A stretch of 64,000 bases of DNA. Origin: an uncultured Luminiphilus sp. (GTDB lineage Bacteria > Pseudomonadota > Gammaproteobacteria > Pseudomonadales > Halieaceae). Below the pieces are notes generated by a model that was not told the DNA's origin, searched no databases, and saw nothing but the letters and a program-made list of their open reading frames with translations. The position numbers and the translations under genes were made by a program. Numbering within the stretch: position 1 is the stretch's first letter; the number at the start of each line of letters is the position of its first letter. The stretch lies in assembly GCA_905182485.1 (NCBI GenBank), contig CAJJBO010000017.1:39330-103329 (forward strand), in the 5' to 3' direction. This document shows positions 19,703 to 29,859 of this stretch, in pieces.

Positions 19703-20495
19703 GCGAAGCGCTGCGCAACTGGGCAGACTGGGACTTGAGGCGCCGCTTGCGGCGGCGGCGCCACCCAGTGCTGTGGGGAGCGGTGCGGCCATATCCTGTT
19801 TGAACTGCTCGATCAGCCATCGCTGGTAGCCCGTGTTCGCCGCAGACCCACCAGTGAAGTCGAAGGCGCCTTCACTGGTGAAGTCGAGATCTGGTCAGCC
19901 GCCGCGTCAGCGGGTATCGCACCCGCGCTGGTCTATGTCGACCTACCAGCAGCAGGCGGTTATCTGCGAGCGCGCAGGGAAGGCGCCGCACCCCATCACT
20001 GGGGCAGCACTCGGTCAGCTGATGTGTGCTATCCATACCCTGCCGAAGGTGAATCGCCGGCTAACACTTCGTGCTGATGCCACATCCTATCTCTCCTCAG
20101 TACCCGCTGAACAACGCAGTGCTTGGCAATCCATCGTCCATAGTACTGGCATGGACCAAGCCTTTTCACTGCTTGAGCAAGATACCGATTACTTGTGTCA
20201 TAACGACCTCACTGTCGGTAATCTATTAGCTCAAGGCGATCGGCTTTTCGCCATCGATTGGGAGTACGCCGCCATGGGCAGCCGATATTTTGACATCGCC
20301 ATTGCGATGACTGATCTGCCAGCGGCGGAACAGCCGCTGTTGGCAGAGCGCGTCTTTGGGCAATCACTCTCTTTCACACTATTGACTGCAGGACGCACTA
20401 TTGCGGCGCTCATGACGGCACTGTGGCAGCATCGATTTGATCCTAGTCAGGCGCCCGATCCACGCAATGACGTGTCATGGCTGCCCCGGCGATGA
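19678..20495 (+). CDS. Phosphotransferase/choline-kinase-like protein, probable thiamine kinase, frameshifted in N-terminal third
   Basis: CHNDLTVGNLLAQGDRLFAIDWEYAAMGSRYFDIA kinase motif; N-terminal homologous sequence (FELLDQPSLVARVRRRPTSEVEG..EIWSAAASAGIAPALVYVDL) is in other frames. Confidence 0.78.
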
Positions 20496-21418
20496 GCCAG
20501 ACTTGGCATGTACTGGGTGCGGGCGCGATTGGCGGCTGGCTAGCCTGTGAATTGCAGACAATTGACTGTCCGATCACGTTGTTGAATCACCGTGACACCG
20601 AACCAACACGTCGGCTGACGCTGAGTAAAGCCGCGAGTGCTGCGCCAAACAAAGCACCCATCTCGTTCACTTTTGAGCAAGAGCCCGTTTCGCAGGCATC
20701 AGCGATTTCCGCCTTGCTGGTGTGTACCAAAGCCTGGGCAACGGAAGCTGCCGTGAGATCCGTTGCCCATCGACTGTCTAAAAATACGCAAGTGGTATTG
20801 CTGGGTAACGGGATGGGGCTCGCTGAGTGCGTTCTCCCACTGATCGGAGACGCTGCCCTCATACTGGGATCGACTACCGCCGGTTGTCTCAGGAGCGACC
20901 GGAACACGCTGCATTTATCGAGCGTTGGCACCACCTACCTCGGCCCCGCCGGGGCAGATTCAAATCCACCCGCGTGGCTACCACTCTGGCAACGCAGCCT
21001 AACGCAGTGTCACTGGCAACCCGATATACGCTCGATATTACTGGCCAAAACCGCCGTCAATGCGGTGATCAATCCCCTCACAGCGATTCATCAGGTGAAA
21101 AACGGCGCTTTGCTAAAACCTCAATTGCTGAGCAGCACTGAGGCCGCCATCACTGAAGTACAACGCCTATTGACTGCGGCGGGTGAAACGGCGATTGCCG
21201 ACGCGTTACCGAGTCGAGTCAAAGCTATTTGTCAGGCCACCGCAGCAAATGATTCCTCGATGAAAGTAGATCTAACCCGTGGTGATCCCACAGAAGTTGA
21301 GTGGATACTGGGCTGGCTATTGACGCATTTGGTTACTGAGCCACCCGCCACCCCGGTATTGCAGGCTCTCTACGATGAGATTCAGGCCACAGAAAAGGTG
21401 AGGCGCTCTGCTTCTTAG
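20477..21418 (+). CDS. 2-dehydropantoate 2-reductase-like protein (PanE/ApbA family)
   Basis: N-terminal GAGAIGGWLACEL Rossmann motif; central KTAVNAVINPLTAI motif typical of ketopantoate reductases. Confidence 0.88.
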   Translation: MAAPAMSQTWHVLGAGAIGGWLACELQTIDCPITLLNHRDTEPTRRLTLSKAASAAPNKAPISFTFEQEPVSQASAISALLVCTKAWATEAAVRSVAHRLSKNTQVVLLGNGMGLAECVLPLIGDAALILGSTTAGCLRSDRNTLHLSSVGTTYLGPAGADSNPPAWLPLWQRSLTQCHWQPDIRSILLAKTAVNAVINPLTAIHQVKNGALLKPQLLSSTEAAITEVQRLLTAAGETAIADALPSRVKAICQATAANDSSMKVDLTRGDPTEVEWILGWLLTHLVTEPPATPVLQALYDEIQATEKVRRSAS

Positions 21419-21495
21419 CCCAAAAGGTGTCAGTGTTAATCAAAAAGCACTGGCGAGTGCGCTCAGTCCCTTTGCTGGCTCAAGCCAGTGGCGCC

Positions 21496-22308
21496 TTACA
21501 GGAGCGCGAACAAAGAAATGGCGACGATCCACACGGCGGTGGCACGACTGATCGCTTTCTGCGTGGTCTCCACCACTTCAACCACACCAGTGGGCGTCTC
21601 TGCGGCACTGAGATCCAAATGCCACGCGCGCGCAATGCTAAGGGAGAGCAGCGACTGATTGGAGTAGGTTTTATCAAACGCTTGGTCTGTCAAAAGACTG
21701 CGGCTTTTCTCGAAGTCACCTAACAGCGAAAAAGTCAGTAACACCACGCGGGCTGGTAACCATTCTAACAAGGCTACCGCAGACTGAAATTGGCCATTTG
21801 AGCGCACATTCATGAGGTCAATAAGTCGGTAACCAACCGCGGCAAAAGGCCCTAACAGGCAAAAATACAATACGGTCGGAAACCAGCGGGCAAAACCGCG
21901 ATACCCGAATGCCCGTAGCGCCGCATCAGGCAACGCAATGCCCTGCTCGGGAAGGGCATTTGGCTCCGTGACCAGCATTTCTGCACCGTGAAGATCGCCT
22001 ACGCGAGCGCGAGCCAAAAAGCGCTGTAAATCCGTTGGGTAATCATCTCGCCCAAAAGCAAAGTACAACAAGGCAACAGACATCAACGCCTCGCCCAGCT
22101 CCCCCAGAAAAAAGGCGAGCACCGAGAAAAGGAATAGAAAAATCACTAGGAGTACCGCCACCCGCAGTGCGAGCGACAACGGCGGATCCAAAGCCAATGC
22201 ATCGATCCTGCGCATCATTGGATCAAACCAGGTATCGCGATGCAGAGGGCCACCGCCGCCAAATAAGGCAAACAGCCCCACTGCCACAATAAACACCAAG
22301 TATGACAC
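21496..22308 (-). CDS. ampE: AmpE-like inner membrane protein
   Basis: Multi-TM protein, NxLPEQGIALPDAALRAFGYRGFARWFPTVLYF, adjacent to ampD. Confidence 0.85.
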   Translation of the reverse strand: MSYLVFIVAVGLFALFGGGGPLHRDTWFDPMMRRIDALALDPPLSLALRVAVLLVIFLFLFSVLAFFLGELGEALMSVALLYFAFGRDDYPTDLQRFLARARVGDLHGAEMLVTEPNALPEQGIALPDAALRAFGYRGFARWFPTVLYFCLLGPFAAVGYRLIDLMNVRSNGQFQSAVALLEWLPARVVLLTFSLLGDFEKSRSLLTDQAFDKTYSNQSLLSLSIARAWHLDLSAAETPTGVVEVVETTQKAISRATAVWIVAISLFALL

Positions 22309-22892
22309 TACCCCTGCTCTCCTTTTACTGCTCCTAGCAACTGCTTTAACTGCAACCAGTCGAAAGCTGGCCCAGGATCTGTTTTACGCGTCGGCGCGAT
22401 GTCTGAGTGGCCCACAATAGCATCGTGCTGAATGGCCGGATATTGATTTCGCACCGCCCGAATTAACTGCGCCAGCGCCCGATACTGCGGCACCGCATAG
22501 CGCTCCTCATCACAGCCTTCTACTTCGATACCAATGCTGAAGTCATTACAATTTGAGCGGTGTTCCCAGCACGACTCCCCCGCATGCCACGCCCTGTCGT
22601 CGGTCGATACAAATTGCACTATCTCCCCGTCGCGACGAATCAGAAAGTGAGCGGAAACCCTTAGGTGGGCAACTTGAGAAAAATAAGCGTGATCGGCGGG
22701 ATTCAGTTGGTTGGTAAAGAGCGCCTCGATGTAAGGGCCACCATACTCGCCCGGCGGCAACGATATGCCATGAATGACAATCAACTCTGGTGATACCTCG
22801 GTGGCTCGCGCATTGAAGTTGGGCGATGGCACTGGGCGCGCGCAGGCCAGCCATCCATTCGCAAACTTCCATTGGTCACTCGAGGTCATCAC
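22308..22892 (-). CDS. ampD: 1,6-anhydro-N-acetylmuramyl-L-alanine amidase AmpD
   Basis: Amidase_2 signature [52 protein letters not shown]. Confidence 0.95.
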   Translation of the reverse strand: MMTSSDQWKFANGWLACARPVPSPNFNARATEVSPELIVIHGISLPPGEYGGPYIEALFTNQLNPADHAYFSQVAHLRVSAHFLIRRDGEIVQFVSTDDRAWHAGESCWEHRSNCNDFSIGIEVEGCDEERYAVPQYRALAQLIRAVRNQYPAIQHDAIVGHSDIAPTRKTDPGPAFDWLQLKQLLGAVKGEQG

Positions 22893-22952
22893 GGGGTAAT
22901 CTTATCGCACCGGCGAGGGTTGCTCCCCTTTTCGGTTATTTTTTTAAGCAAC

Positions 22953-23792
22953 ATGGACAACACCATGATCAGTGCTCAGTATATTTCAGAACGCGTCCAA
23001 CAAGCCCTTGCTGAAGATGTGGGTGAAGGAGACATCACCGCCTCATTGATCGCGCCCGACGCCCTCGCCAGCGCAGACGTGATCACGCGTGAGGCGGGCG
23101 TACTGTGTGGCAAGGCGTTCGCCGATGAGACATTCCGGCAAGTTGACCCGCGTTGCAGCACGGTTTGGCTGGCGGCGGATGGAGACCCCCTTGATGCGGG
23201 CGATACCCTGTTTCGCGTCACCGGACCCGCTCGTGCGCTGTTAACGGCTGAGCGGACAGCATTGAATTTTTTACAAGCGCTTTCGGGCACTGCCACCGTG
23301 GCAAAAGACTACGCTGACCGCGTTGCACATACTGACGTGCGATTACTTGATACACGAAAAACGGTGCCCGGATTGAGGCTCGCACAAAAATATGCCGTCG
23401 CCTGCGGTGGCTGCTATAACCACCGTATTGGATTATTCGACGCTTTTTTGATCAAAGAAAACCACATCGCTGCCGCGGGCGGCATTCGCGAAGCCATCGT
23501 CGCGGCACGCCACATCGCTGCCGACACACTCATCGAGATTGAGGTAGAAACGCTGGAAGAGCTAGACACTGCATTGTCTGAGGCACCGGACCGCATCATG
23601 CTCGACAATTTTTCCCTTGCCGCACTGCGAGAAGCGGTCGCTCGAACTGCAGGTCACGCTGAATTAGAGGCCTCAGGTAATATTACGGATCACACCCTCG
23701 TTGCCATTGCAGAAACGGGAGTCGATCTAATTTCCATCGGCGCATTGACCAAACATATTCGCGCACTGGATCTCTCCATGCGCATTGCCTGA
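22953..23792 (+). CDS. nadC: Nicotinate-nucleotide pyrophosphorylase (carboxylating)
   Basis: [41 protein letters not shown] signature. Confidence 0.97.
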   Translation: MDNTMISAQYISERVQQALAEDVGEGDITASLIAPDALASADVITREAGVLCGKAFADETFRQVDPRCSTVWLAADGDPLDAGDTLFRVTGPARALLTAERTALNFLQALSGTATVAKDYADRVAHTDVRLLDTRKTVPGLRLAQKYAVACGGCYNHRIGLFDAFLIKENHIAAAGGIREAIVAARHIAADTLIEIEVETLEELDTALSEAPDRIMLDNFSLAALREAVARTAGHAELEASGNITDHTLVAIAETGVDLISIGALTKHIRALDLSMRIA

Positions 23793-23842
23793 CCCTGCCT
23801 TCACCCGGCGCTGCCAACCGTCTATGACGATCACTGCTCCGC

Positions 23843-24346
23843 CTAAAGCGCCACTTGAGGCCCAATGAGCACACCGTTGCGATCAGCGTAAAGCCAATCG
23901 CCCGGGCAAATCGTCATCTCACACACCGTTAAGGTGATATCGCGTTCGCCAGCGCCACGCTTCTCCGTTTTGACCGGACAGACTCCCAAGGCTTGCACAC
24001 CAATATCGATATCATCAATCACCTCTACGTCGCGAATCGCGCCCAAGACGACAACACCGGCCCACCGATGATCAGCGGCCAGTTGAGCGAGCCGATCTCC
24101 CAGCAATGAACGATGCAAGGCACCTGCACCATCCACCAGCAACACCCGCCCCTCCCCCGGTTCTGACACCGCCTCAGCGACCCGAGAGTTATCTGCGTGA
24201 CAAGCAATCGTTGATATCGGTCCCGCAAAACACTGTCGCAATCCAAACTGCCGAAACTGCAGTGAGAGATGTTTCAGCTCAGGGTGGAGATCCGATAAAT
24301 CTGGCGTCGTGAAGATCGTCATGGGATCACAGCCAATCGAGGGCAA
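23843..24346 (-). CDS. RraA-family protein (RNase E regulator RraA or HMG/CHA aldolase-like)
   Basis: RVLLVDGAGALHRSLLGDRLAQLA ... GVVVLGAIRDVEVI motif. Confidence 0.85.
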   Translation of the reverse strand: MPSIGCDPMTIFTTPDLSDLHPELKHLSLQFRQFGLRQCFAGPISTIACHADNSRVAEAVSEPGEGRVLLVDGAGALHRSLLGDRLAQLAADHRWAGVVVLGAIRDVEVIDDIDIGVQALGVCPVKTEKRGAGERDITLTVCEMTICPGDWLYADRNGVLIGPQVAL

Positions 24347-26111
24347 AATCGGTCAGGCTATCCCCTGAGACTGCGATGGCACCGGCGTGTGCCCGCGCGC
24401 GTGGGAGTAACCGCTCCATGTAAAATAACGCAGTGGCGACTTTGCGCTCACAAAAAGTAACCCGGTCACCCCCAGCCGCGACCTGTGCCGCCACTTGCGC
24501 ACCCCGTGCCAGCTGCCAGCCACCAAATAGGTAACCGGTCTGCATCATGTAATCGAATGACCCACCCAATGCGGCAAAGCGATCCTCGGGCAAGATGGCC
24601 AGCAGTCGCTGCGTGGTACTGACATGATCTGCGAGCGCCGCGGCAAGACACTCGCCGATAGCAGCCAGGCGGGAGTCAGCATCGCCCTGTAATCGCGTTG
24701 CCAGCGATCGGATCTCGCCTTGAACCGCCTCCATCGCGGCACCGTTGTCTCGCCCCAGCTTGCGGTTGAGCAGATCGGCGGCCTGAATCCCATTCGTTCC
24801 CTCATAGATCGGCGTAATCCGGACGTCACGGAGATATTGGGCTGCACCCGTTTCCTCCACGTATCCCATTCCGCCATGGACTTGCACACCCAGCGAGGTG
24901 ACCTCGATACCGAGCTCCGTCAGCCAGCCTTTGATCACCGGGATCATCAAATCGATGCGTCGCTGCGACGACTCCCGAGTCTCTGGCGGCCCCGCATGCG
25001 CCAGATCCATGGTGACCGCCTCTGAGTAGGCAAGGGCTCGCATGGCTTCGTTCAGGGCACGCATTGTTAGCAGCATGCGCTTCACATCGGCATGCTCAAT
25101 AATCGGCACATTGCCTTGCACCCGCTCTCGCGCATAAGCGACCGCCTTTTGGTAAGCGCCCTCCGACGCACCCAATCCTTGCAAACCGACCTTTAACCGC
25201 GCCTCATTCATCATGGTGAACATGCAGGCCAGCCCCTGATTTTCTTCTCCGACTAGGTAGCCCAAGGCACCGTCATTGTCACCATAAGCCATGACACAGG
25301 TCGGACTCCCATGGATCCCTAACTTGTGCTCAACGGAGACGGGATAGGCATCGTTGCGGGCTCCCAGCGCGCCGTCTGCCCCCACCAAAAACTTGGGGAC
25401 CAGAAACAGAGAGATGCCGCGACTGCCCGCGGGGGCATCGGGTAATCGAGCCAATACCAGATGAACAATGTTCTCCGTGGCGTCGTGATCGCCCCAAGTG
25501 ATGTAGATCTTTTGACCGAATAATCGATAGTGGTCTCCGTCACGCTCAGCACGCGTTTTCATCGGACCCAGATCAGAACCTGCGCCGGACTCAGTCAGAT
25601 TCATGGTCCCCGACCACTCGCCTGAATAAATCTTTTCCAAGTAGGTGGCTTTCAGCTCATCATTGCCGTGTGCGGCGATCGCCAAAGCCGCACCAGCGCT
25701 TAGAAAAGGCTCCAACGCAAAGGCCATATCAGCGCTGTTCCACATTTCGCAGGCGGCGGTGCCAAATAGCTCGGGCAAGCCTTGCCCACCCTGATCTTGT
25801 GGCGCACTGATGCCGACCCACCCGCCGGCTCCCAATTGCCGAATTGCCTCACCGTACCCCGGTGGAATCGTGACGGCTGCGTCGCTGCACCGAGCCGGAT
25901 GCGTGTCGCCAACGCGGCGCAACGGCGAGACCACATCGGCGGCGAACTTGCCGGCTTCGTCGAGTAAAGCGGTGGTCAGCTCGGTCCCCAACCCCAGATC
26001 AGCGTAGTGAGGGAGCGGCCCCAAAACGCTGCCCACGTCCAGTACGTCGTCGATTAAAAACTGCATGTCTTCGGTGGGAGCCCTGTACATAAGGCGTGTC
26101 CTCGCGTTCAT
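24327..26111 (-). CDS. Acyl-CoA dehydrogenase, about 594 aa, DmdC-like architecture
   Basis: MNLTESGAGSDLGPMKTRAERDGDHYRLFGQKIYITWGDHD; QVHGGMGYVEETGAAQYLRDVRITPIYEGTNGIQA. Confidence 0.92.
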   Translation of the reverse strand: MNARTRLMYRAPTEDMQFLIDDVLDVGSVLGPLPHYADLGLGTELTTALLDEAGKFAADVVSPLRRVGDTHPARCSDAAVTIPPGYGEAIRQLGAGGWVGISAPQDQGGQGLPELFGTAACEMWNSADMAFALEPFLSAGAALAIAAHGNDELKATYLEKIYSGEWSGTMNLTESGAGSDLGPMKTRAERDGDHYRLFGQKIYITWGDHDATENIVHLVLARLPDAPAGSRGISLFLVPKFLVGADGALGARNDAYPVSVEHKLGIHGSPTCVMAYGDNDGALGYLVGEENQGLACMFTMMNEARLKVGLQGLGASEGAYQKAVAYARERVQGNVPIIEHADVKRMLLTMRALNEAMRALAYSEAVTMDLAHAGPPETRESSQRRIDLMIPVIKGWLTELGIEVTSLGVQVHGGMGYVEETGAAQYLRDVRITPIYEGTNGIQAADLLNRKLGRDNGAAMEAVQGEIRSLATRLQGDADSRLAAIGECLAAALADHVSTTQRLLAILPEDRFAALGGSFDYMMQTGYLFGGWQLARGAQVAAQVAAGGDRVTFCERKVATALFYMERLLPRARAHAGAIAVSGDSLTDFALDWL

Positions 26112-26150
26112 ATTTCGTTGATTTACGTGGCCATTATTACCAAAGGGCCC

Positions 26151-26169
26151 CCATACGGCAAAAGTATGG
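26151..26169. promoter_or_regulatory. Candidate LysR-type operator CCATAC-N7-GTATGG
   Basis: Perfect inverted repeat with ATAC-N7-GTAT (T-N11-A) in divergent acyl-CoA dehydrogenase/lysR intergenic region. Confidence 0.7.
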
Positions 26170-26182
26170 CCAAAGAGTTACA

Positions 26183-26197
26183 ATTCACACCGTGAAT
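26183..26197. promoter_or_regulatory. Second inverted repeat ATTCAC-ACC-GTGAAT in same intergenic region
   Basis: Perfect 6-bp arms, 3-bp spacer, upstream of lysR. Confidence 0.55.
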
Positions 26198-26223
26198 AAC
26201 GCTTACGCCGCCGTGGGTAGTAT

Positions 26224-27186
26224 ATGAAAAACCTACACCAAATTGATCTAAACCTGCTGGTTTACTTAGAAGTCTTGTTGCGTGAACGAAATGTGACGCA
26301 GGCGGCAAACCAACTTGGCCTCTCTCAGCCCGCCATGAGTAACGGACTGAGGCGTCTCAGAGCCCTTTTCGATGATCCGCTACTCGTGCGAACCTCTGAG
26401 GGGATGAATCCTACCGAGCGGGCACTCGAGCTGGAACCACTGGTTAAAGAAATCCTTTTAGGTGTCGACCTTGCCATGCAACCGGCGAGCGAATTTGCCC
26501 CGGGTGAGGCACAAACGGTGGTCAGAATCATGGCCAGCGATTATGCCGAGTCGACGCTTTTCCCTGCGGTACTAGCGCAGCTCAGAGAACACGCGCCCGG
26601 TATCACCCTCGATATTATGAATCCTTCAGACGTGAGTTTTCTTGATGTTGAGCGGGGTAAAGTTGATTTGGTGATCAATCGATTCGACCAGATGCCCCAG
26701 TCGTTCCACCAAATCACCCTTTGGGAGGATAGCTTCTCTTGCCTGCTGAGTCCGGATAACCCCATCCTCGACAATTTTTCCCTCGAGAGCTATCTGCACG
26801 CCAATCACATTTGGGTGAGCAAAACGGGTATGGGGGTAGGCGTGGGCGTTGACCCCGATGATGTACAGCGCCTCGGCTGGGTCGACAGCGCCCTTGCCAA
26901 ACAGGGAGAGAAACGTCGCATTCGCGTCTTTACTCGACATTACCAAGCGGCCATGACGCTGGCAGAGCAAAACGATCTGATTGTAACCCTGCCCACCCGC
27001 GCGACCTGGCTCAAACGGGATAATCCACGTGTGGTGGTCCGCGACGTGCCGTTTGAGATCCCCGCGCTGGAACTCAAGATGGCATGGAGCCCACTGCTGC
27101 ATAACAACGCGCCCCATCGCTGGGTACGCCAATTCATCACCGGTATTGCTCGCTCGCTTCACAGCAGCGCGCCGACAGGAACATAA
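26224..27186 (+). CDS. LysR-family transcriptional regulator
   Basis: N-terminal HTH IDLNLLVYLEVLLRERNVTQAANQLGLSQPAMSNGLRRLRALFDDPLLVR. Confidence 0.95.
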   Translation: MKNLHQIDLNLLVYLEVLLRERNVTQAANQLGLSQPAMSNGLRRLRALFDDPLLVRTSEGMNPTERALELEPLVKEILLGVDLAMQPASEFAPGEAQTVVRIMASDYAESTLFPAVLAQLREHAPGITLDIMNPSDVSFLDVERGKVDLVINRFDQMPQSFHQITLWEDSFSCLLSPDNPILDNFSLESYLHANHIWVSKTGMGVGVGVDPDDVQRLGWVDSALAKQGEKRRIRVFTRHYQAAMTLAEQNDLIVTLPTRATWLKRDNPRVVVRDVPFEIPALELKMAWSPLLHNNAPHRWVRQFITGIARSLHSSAPTGT

Positions 27187-27273
27187 GCGCTACGAATAAT
27201 CCCTATCGCTTAAACCCCTGTCCGCACTGAGAGTGAATCAGTACAGTAACGCCCTCACCGCGATTGCCATATC

Positions 27274-27323
27274 ACTGGATTGGACTGGACGTACTGGATT
27301 GCGACTGGATTGAGAACTGGGTT
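27274..27323 (+). repeat. Five ACTGG motifs at about 10-bp intervals upstream of malate synthase
   Basis: ACTGG at 27274, 27284, 27293, 27304, 27316; three are extended to ACTGGATTG. Confidence 0.75.
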
Positions 27324-27344
27324 AAAAGCCATTGGAGTTTGACT

Positions 27345-29511
27345 ATGTCCGAGAGAATTGAATGCGCCGGCCTGAGCATCGATGCCACACTGCACGCGCT
27401 GGTAACCAATGAAATAGCACCCGGAACAGGCGTTACCGCCGAGCAATTTTGGCAAGGTGTGGCCGATATTTGGGCAGATCTAGGACCTGACAATACGCGG
27501 CTACTCGCAGAGCGAGACGCGCTGCAGTCACACATTGACCAGTGGCATCGCGACCACCGCGATGCGCCATGGGATGTGGCGGCCTATCAGGCGTTTCTCA
27601 CTGACATTGGCTACCTCTGCCCGCAGCCCGAGCCCTTTCAGATCAGCACCGAGGGCGTCGATCCTGAAATTGCCCAGATCGCCGGCCCTCAACTGGTGGT
27701 GCCCGTGATGAATGCACGCTTTGCGTTAAATGCTGCCAATGCACGATGGGGCAGCCTTTACGACGCACTCTATGGCACCGATGCCATTGCCGAGACCGAC
27801 GGCGCGAAACGTGGCGGCGCCTACAATGCGGTCAGGGGCGATCGCGTGATCGCCTGGGCTAGGCGCTTTCTCGACACACATTTTCCAGTCGATCAAGGCA
27901 GTCATCAGCAGGCCGCCGCTTACGCCATCGTGGACGGCGCTTTGGTGATCGAGCAGAGTGACGGGTCGCAGGCTCAATTGGTGGACGCGTCGCAATGGGT
28001 GGGCTTTACCGGGAATCCCGCCACGCCCGATAGCATTCTGCTGAGACATCACGGTCTGCATGCCGAAATCCAGATCGACCGAGGCCATCCGATTGGCACA
28101 ACCGATGCCGCGGGTGTGAAAGATGTTTGCTTAGAATCGGCTTTGACGACGATTCAGGATTGCGAAGATTCCGTTGCGGCGGTTGATGCAGAAGATAAAG
28201 CGATTATCTATCGCAACTGGCTGGGGCTGATGACCGGCAAGCTCACGGATACCTTTAAAAAAGGCGGTGAAACCGTCACGCGTCGATTACAGCCAGACCG
28301 GTCATTTACGCGTCCAGATGGTAGTGCGCTGACCTTGCCCGGCCGCAGCTTGCTGTTTGTGCGTAACGTCGGTCATTTGATGACGAACCCCGCCGTGCTC
28401 AATGCGCAGGGAAATGAAATCCCTGAAGGGTTTATGGATGGCCTGTTCACCACTTTCTGCGCGCTCCACGACCTGCGTGGCGATAGCCCGATGAAAAATT
28501 CTCGAGCCGGTTCCATGTACATCGTCAAACCCAAAATGCACGGTCCCGATGAAGTCACGCTGGCGGTGAATTTGTTCAGCCGCATCGAGGACCTGTTTGG
28601 GTTGACACGTAACACCCTAAAAATGGGCATCATGGATGAAGAGCGGCGGACGACCGTCAATCTCGCAGAGTGCATTAAACGCGCGTCTGAACGAGTAGTC
28701 TTCATCAATACGGGCTTTCTTGATCGGACGGGGGACGAAATTCATACCAGCATGGAAGCCGGCGCCATCACAGCTAAAACAGCAATGAAGGCGGAGACTT
28801 GGATCACCGCCTACGAGGACTGGAACAAATTTTTTAGCCTGTGGACTGCAGGGTAAAGCGCAGATCGGAAAAGGCATGTGGGCCATGCCTGACCTGATGG
28901 CAGAGATGCTAAACACTAAAATAGGCCATCCACAGTCGGGGGCAAACTGCGCCTGGGTGCCCTCACCCACCGCAGCCACGCTCCACGCAACCCACTACCA
29001 CACCATTTCTGTCTCCCAAGTTCAGGGCACGTTGGCCGGCAAACACCGCCGCTCACTGCCCGAATTGCTCACCGTCCCCCTCGGCGATACCAGCGGCCTT
29101 TCAGCCGACACGATTCAGCAGGAACTCGACAACAACGCGCAAGGCATCTTGGGTTACGTGGTCCGCTGGGTGGAGCACGGGGTCGGCTGTTCAAAGGTGC
29201 CCGACATTCACAATATTGGATTAATGGAGGATAGAGCCACCCTGCGCATTTCCAGTCAGCACATTGCCAACTGGCTGCATCATGGGATTGTGAGCGAGCA
29301 ACAAGTCCGAGAGACCCTCACCAGAATGGCGTCTGTGGTCGACGCACAAAACCAAGCAGATCCCAGCTACCAACCAATGGCTGCCGACCTGGCCGCCAGC
29401 CACGCCTTTCAAGCCGCGTGCGAACTGGTCTTTGAAGGCACCCTGCAGCCCAATGGCTACACCGAGCCGGTTTTGCACCGACGTCGGCTGGCCTTTAAAG
29501 CCCAGGCGTAA
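27345..29511 (+). CDS. glcB: Malate synthase G, split by one frameshift
   Basis: ORF 27264..28856 plus 28876..29511; expected [22 protein letters not shown] reads through if one base is added near 28843. Confidence 0.93.
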
Positions 29512-29562
29512 AGCGGGCGCAGTACTAAAAGCTACCTTGCCGCGCTGGTGACCCGCGCTGTT

Positions 29563-29581
29563 GAGCCGTCTTAGACGGCTC
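29563..29581 (+). terminator. Hairpin GAGCCGTC-TTA-GACGGCTC downstream of glcB
   Basis: Perfect 8-bp stem, 3-nt loop; no strong T-tract. Confidence 0.5.
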
Positions 29582-29802
29582 GATTGGCCTCTGCTTCATT
29601 TCAGACAACTCCCCTGTCTCATCTCGACCAGAGGCGATACTGCCTCTGGCATCGCTGACACCGACACCGTTTTTCTCACCACGGAATTAGACGGGTGATT
29701 AAGGTACCTATTGCTCATTTTTGCATAATGAAATAAAAGTCGCATTATGCGAATAAATGCGTTAGGTTGAAAGTGCTAGCATGGAAAAGCAGCCTGCCGG
29801 CT

Positions 29803-29819
29803 TGGCATTGCAGCATGCA
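29803..29819 (+). promoter_or_regulatory. Possible sigma-54-like element upstream of pilA
   Basis: TGGCATTGCAGCATGCA resembles TGGCAC-N5-TTGCA but spacing is one base too long. Confidence 0.3.
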
Positions 29820-29859
29820 AACCAAGGGCAGGAAAGATCCCGTTTCTAAGGAGAGAGAC

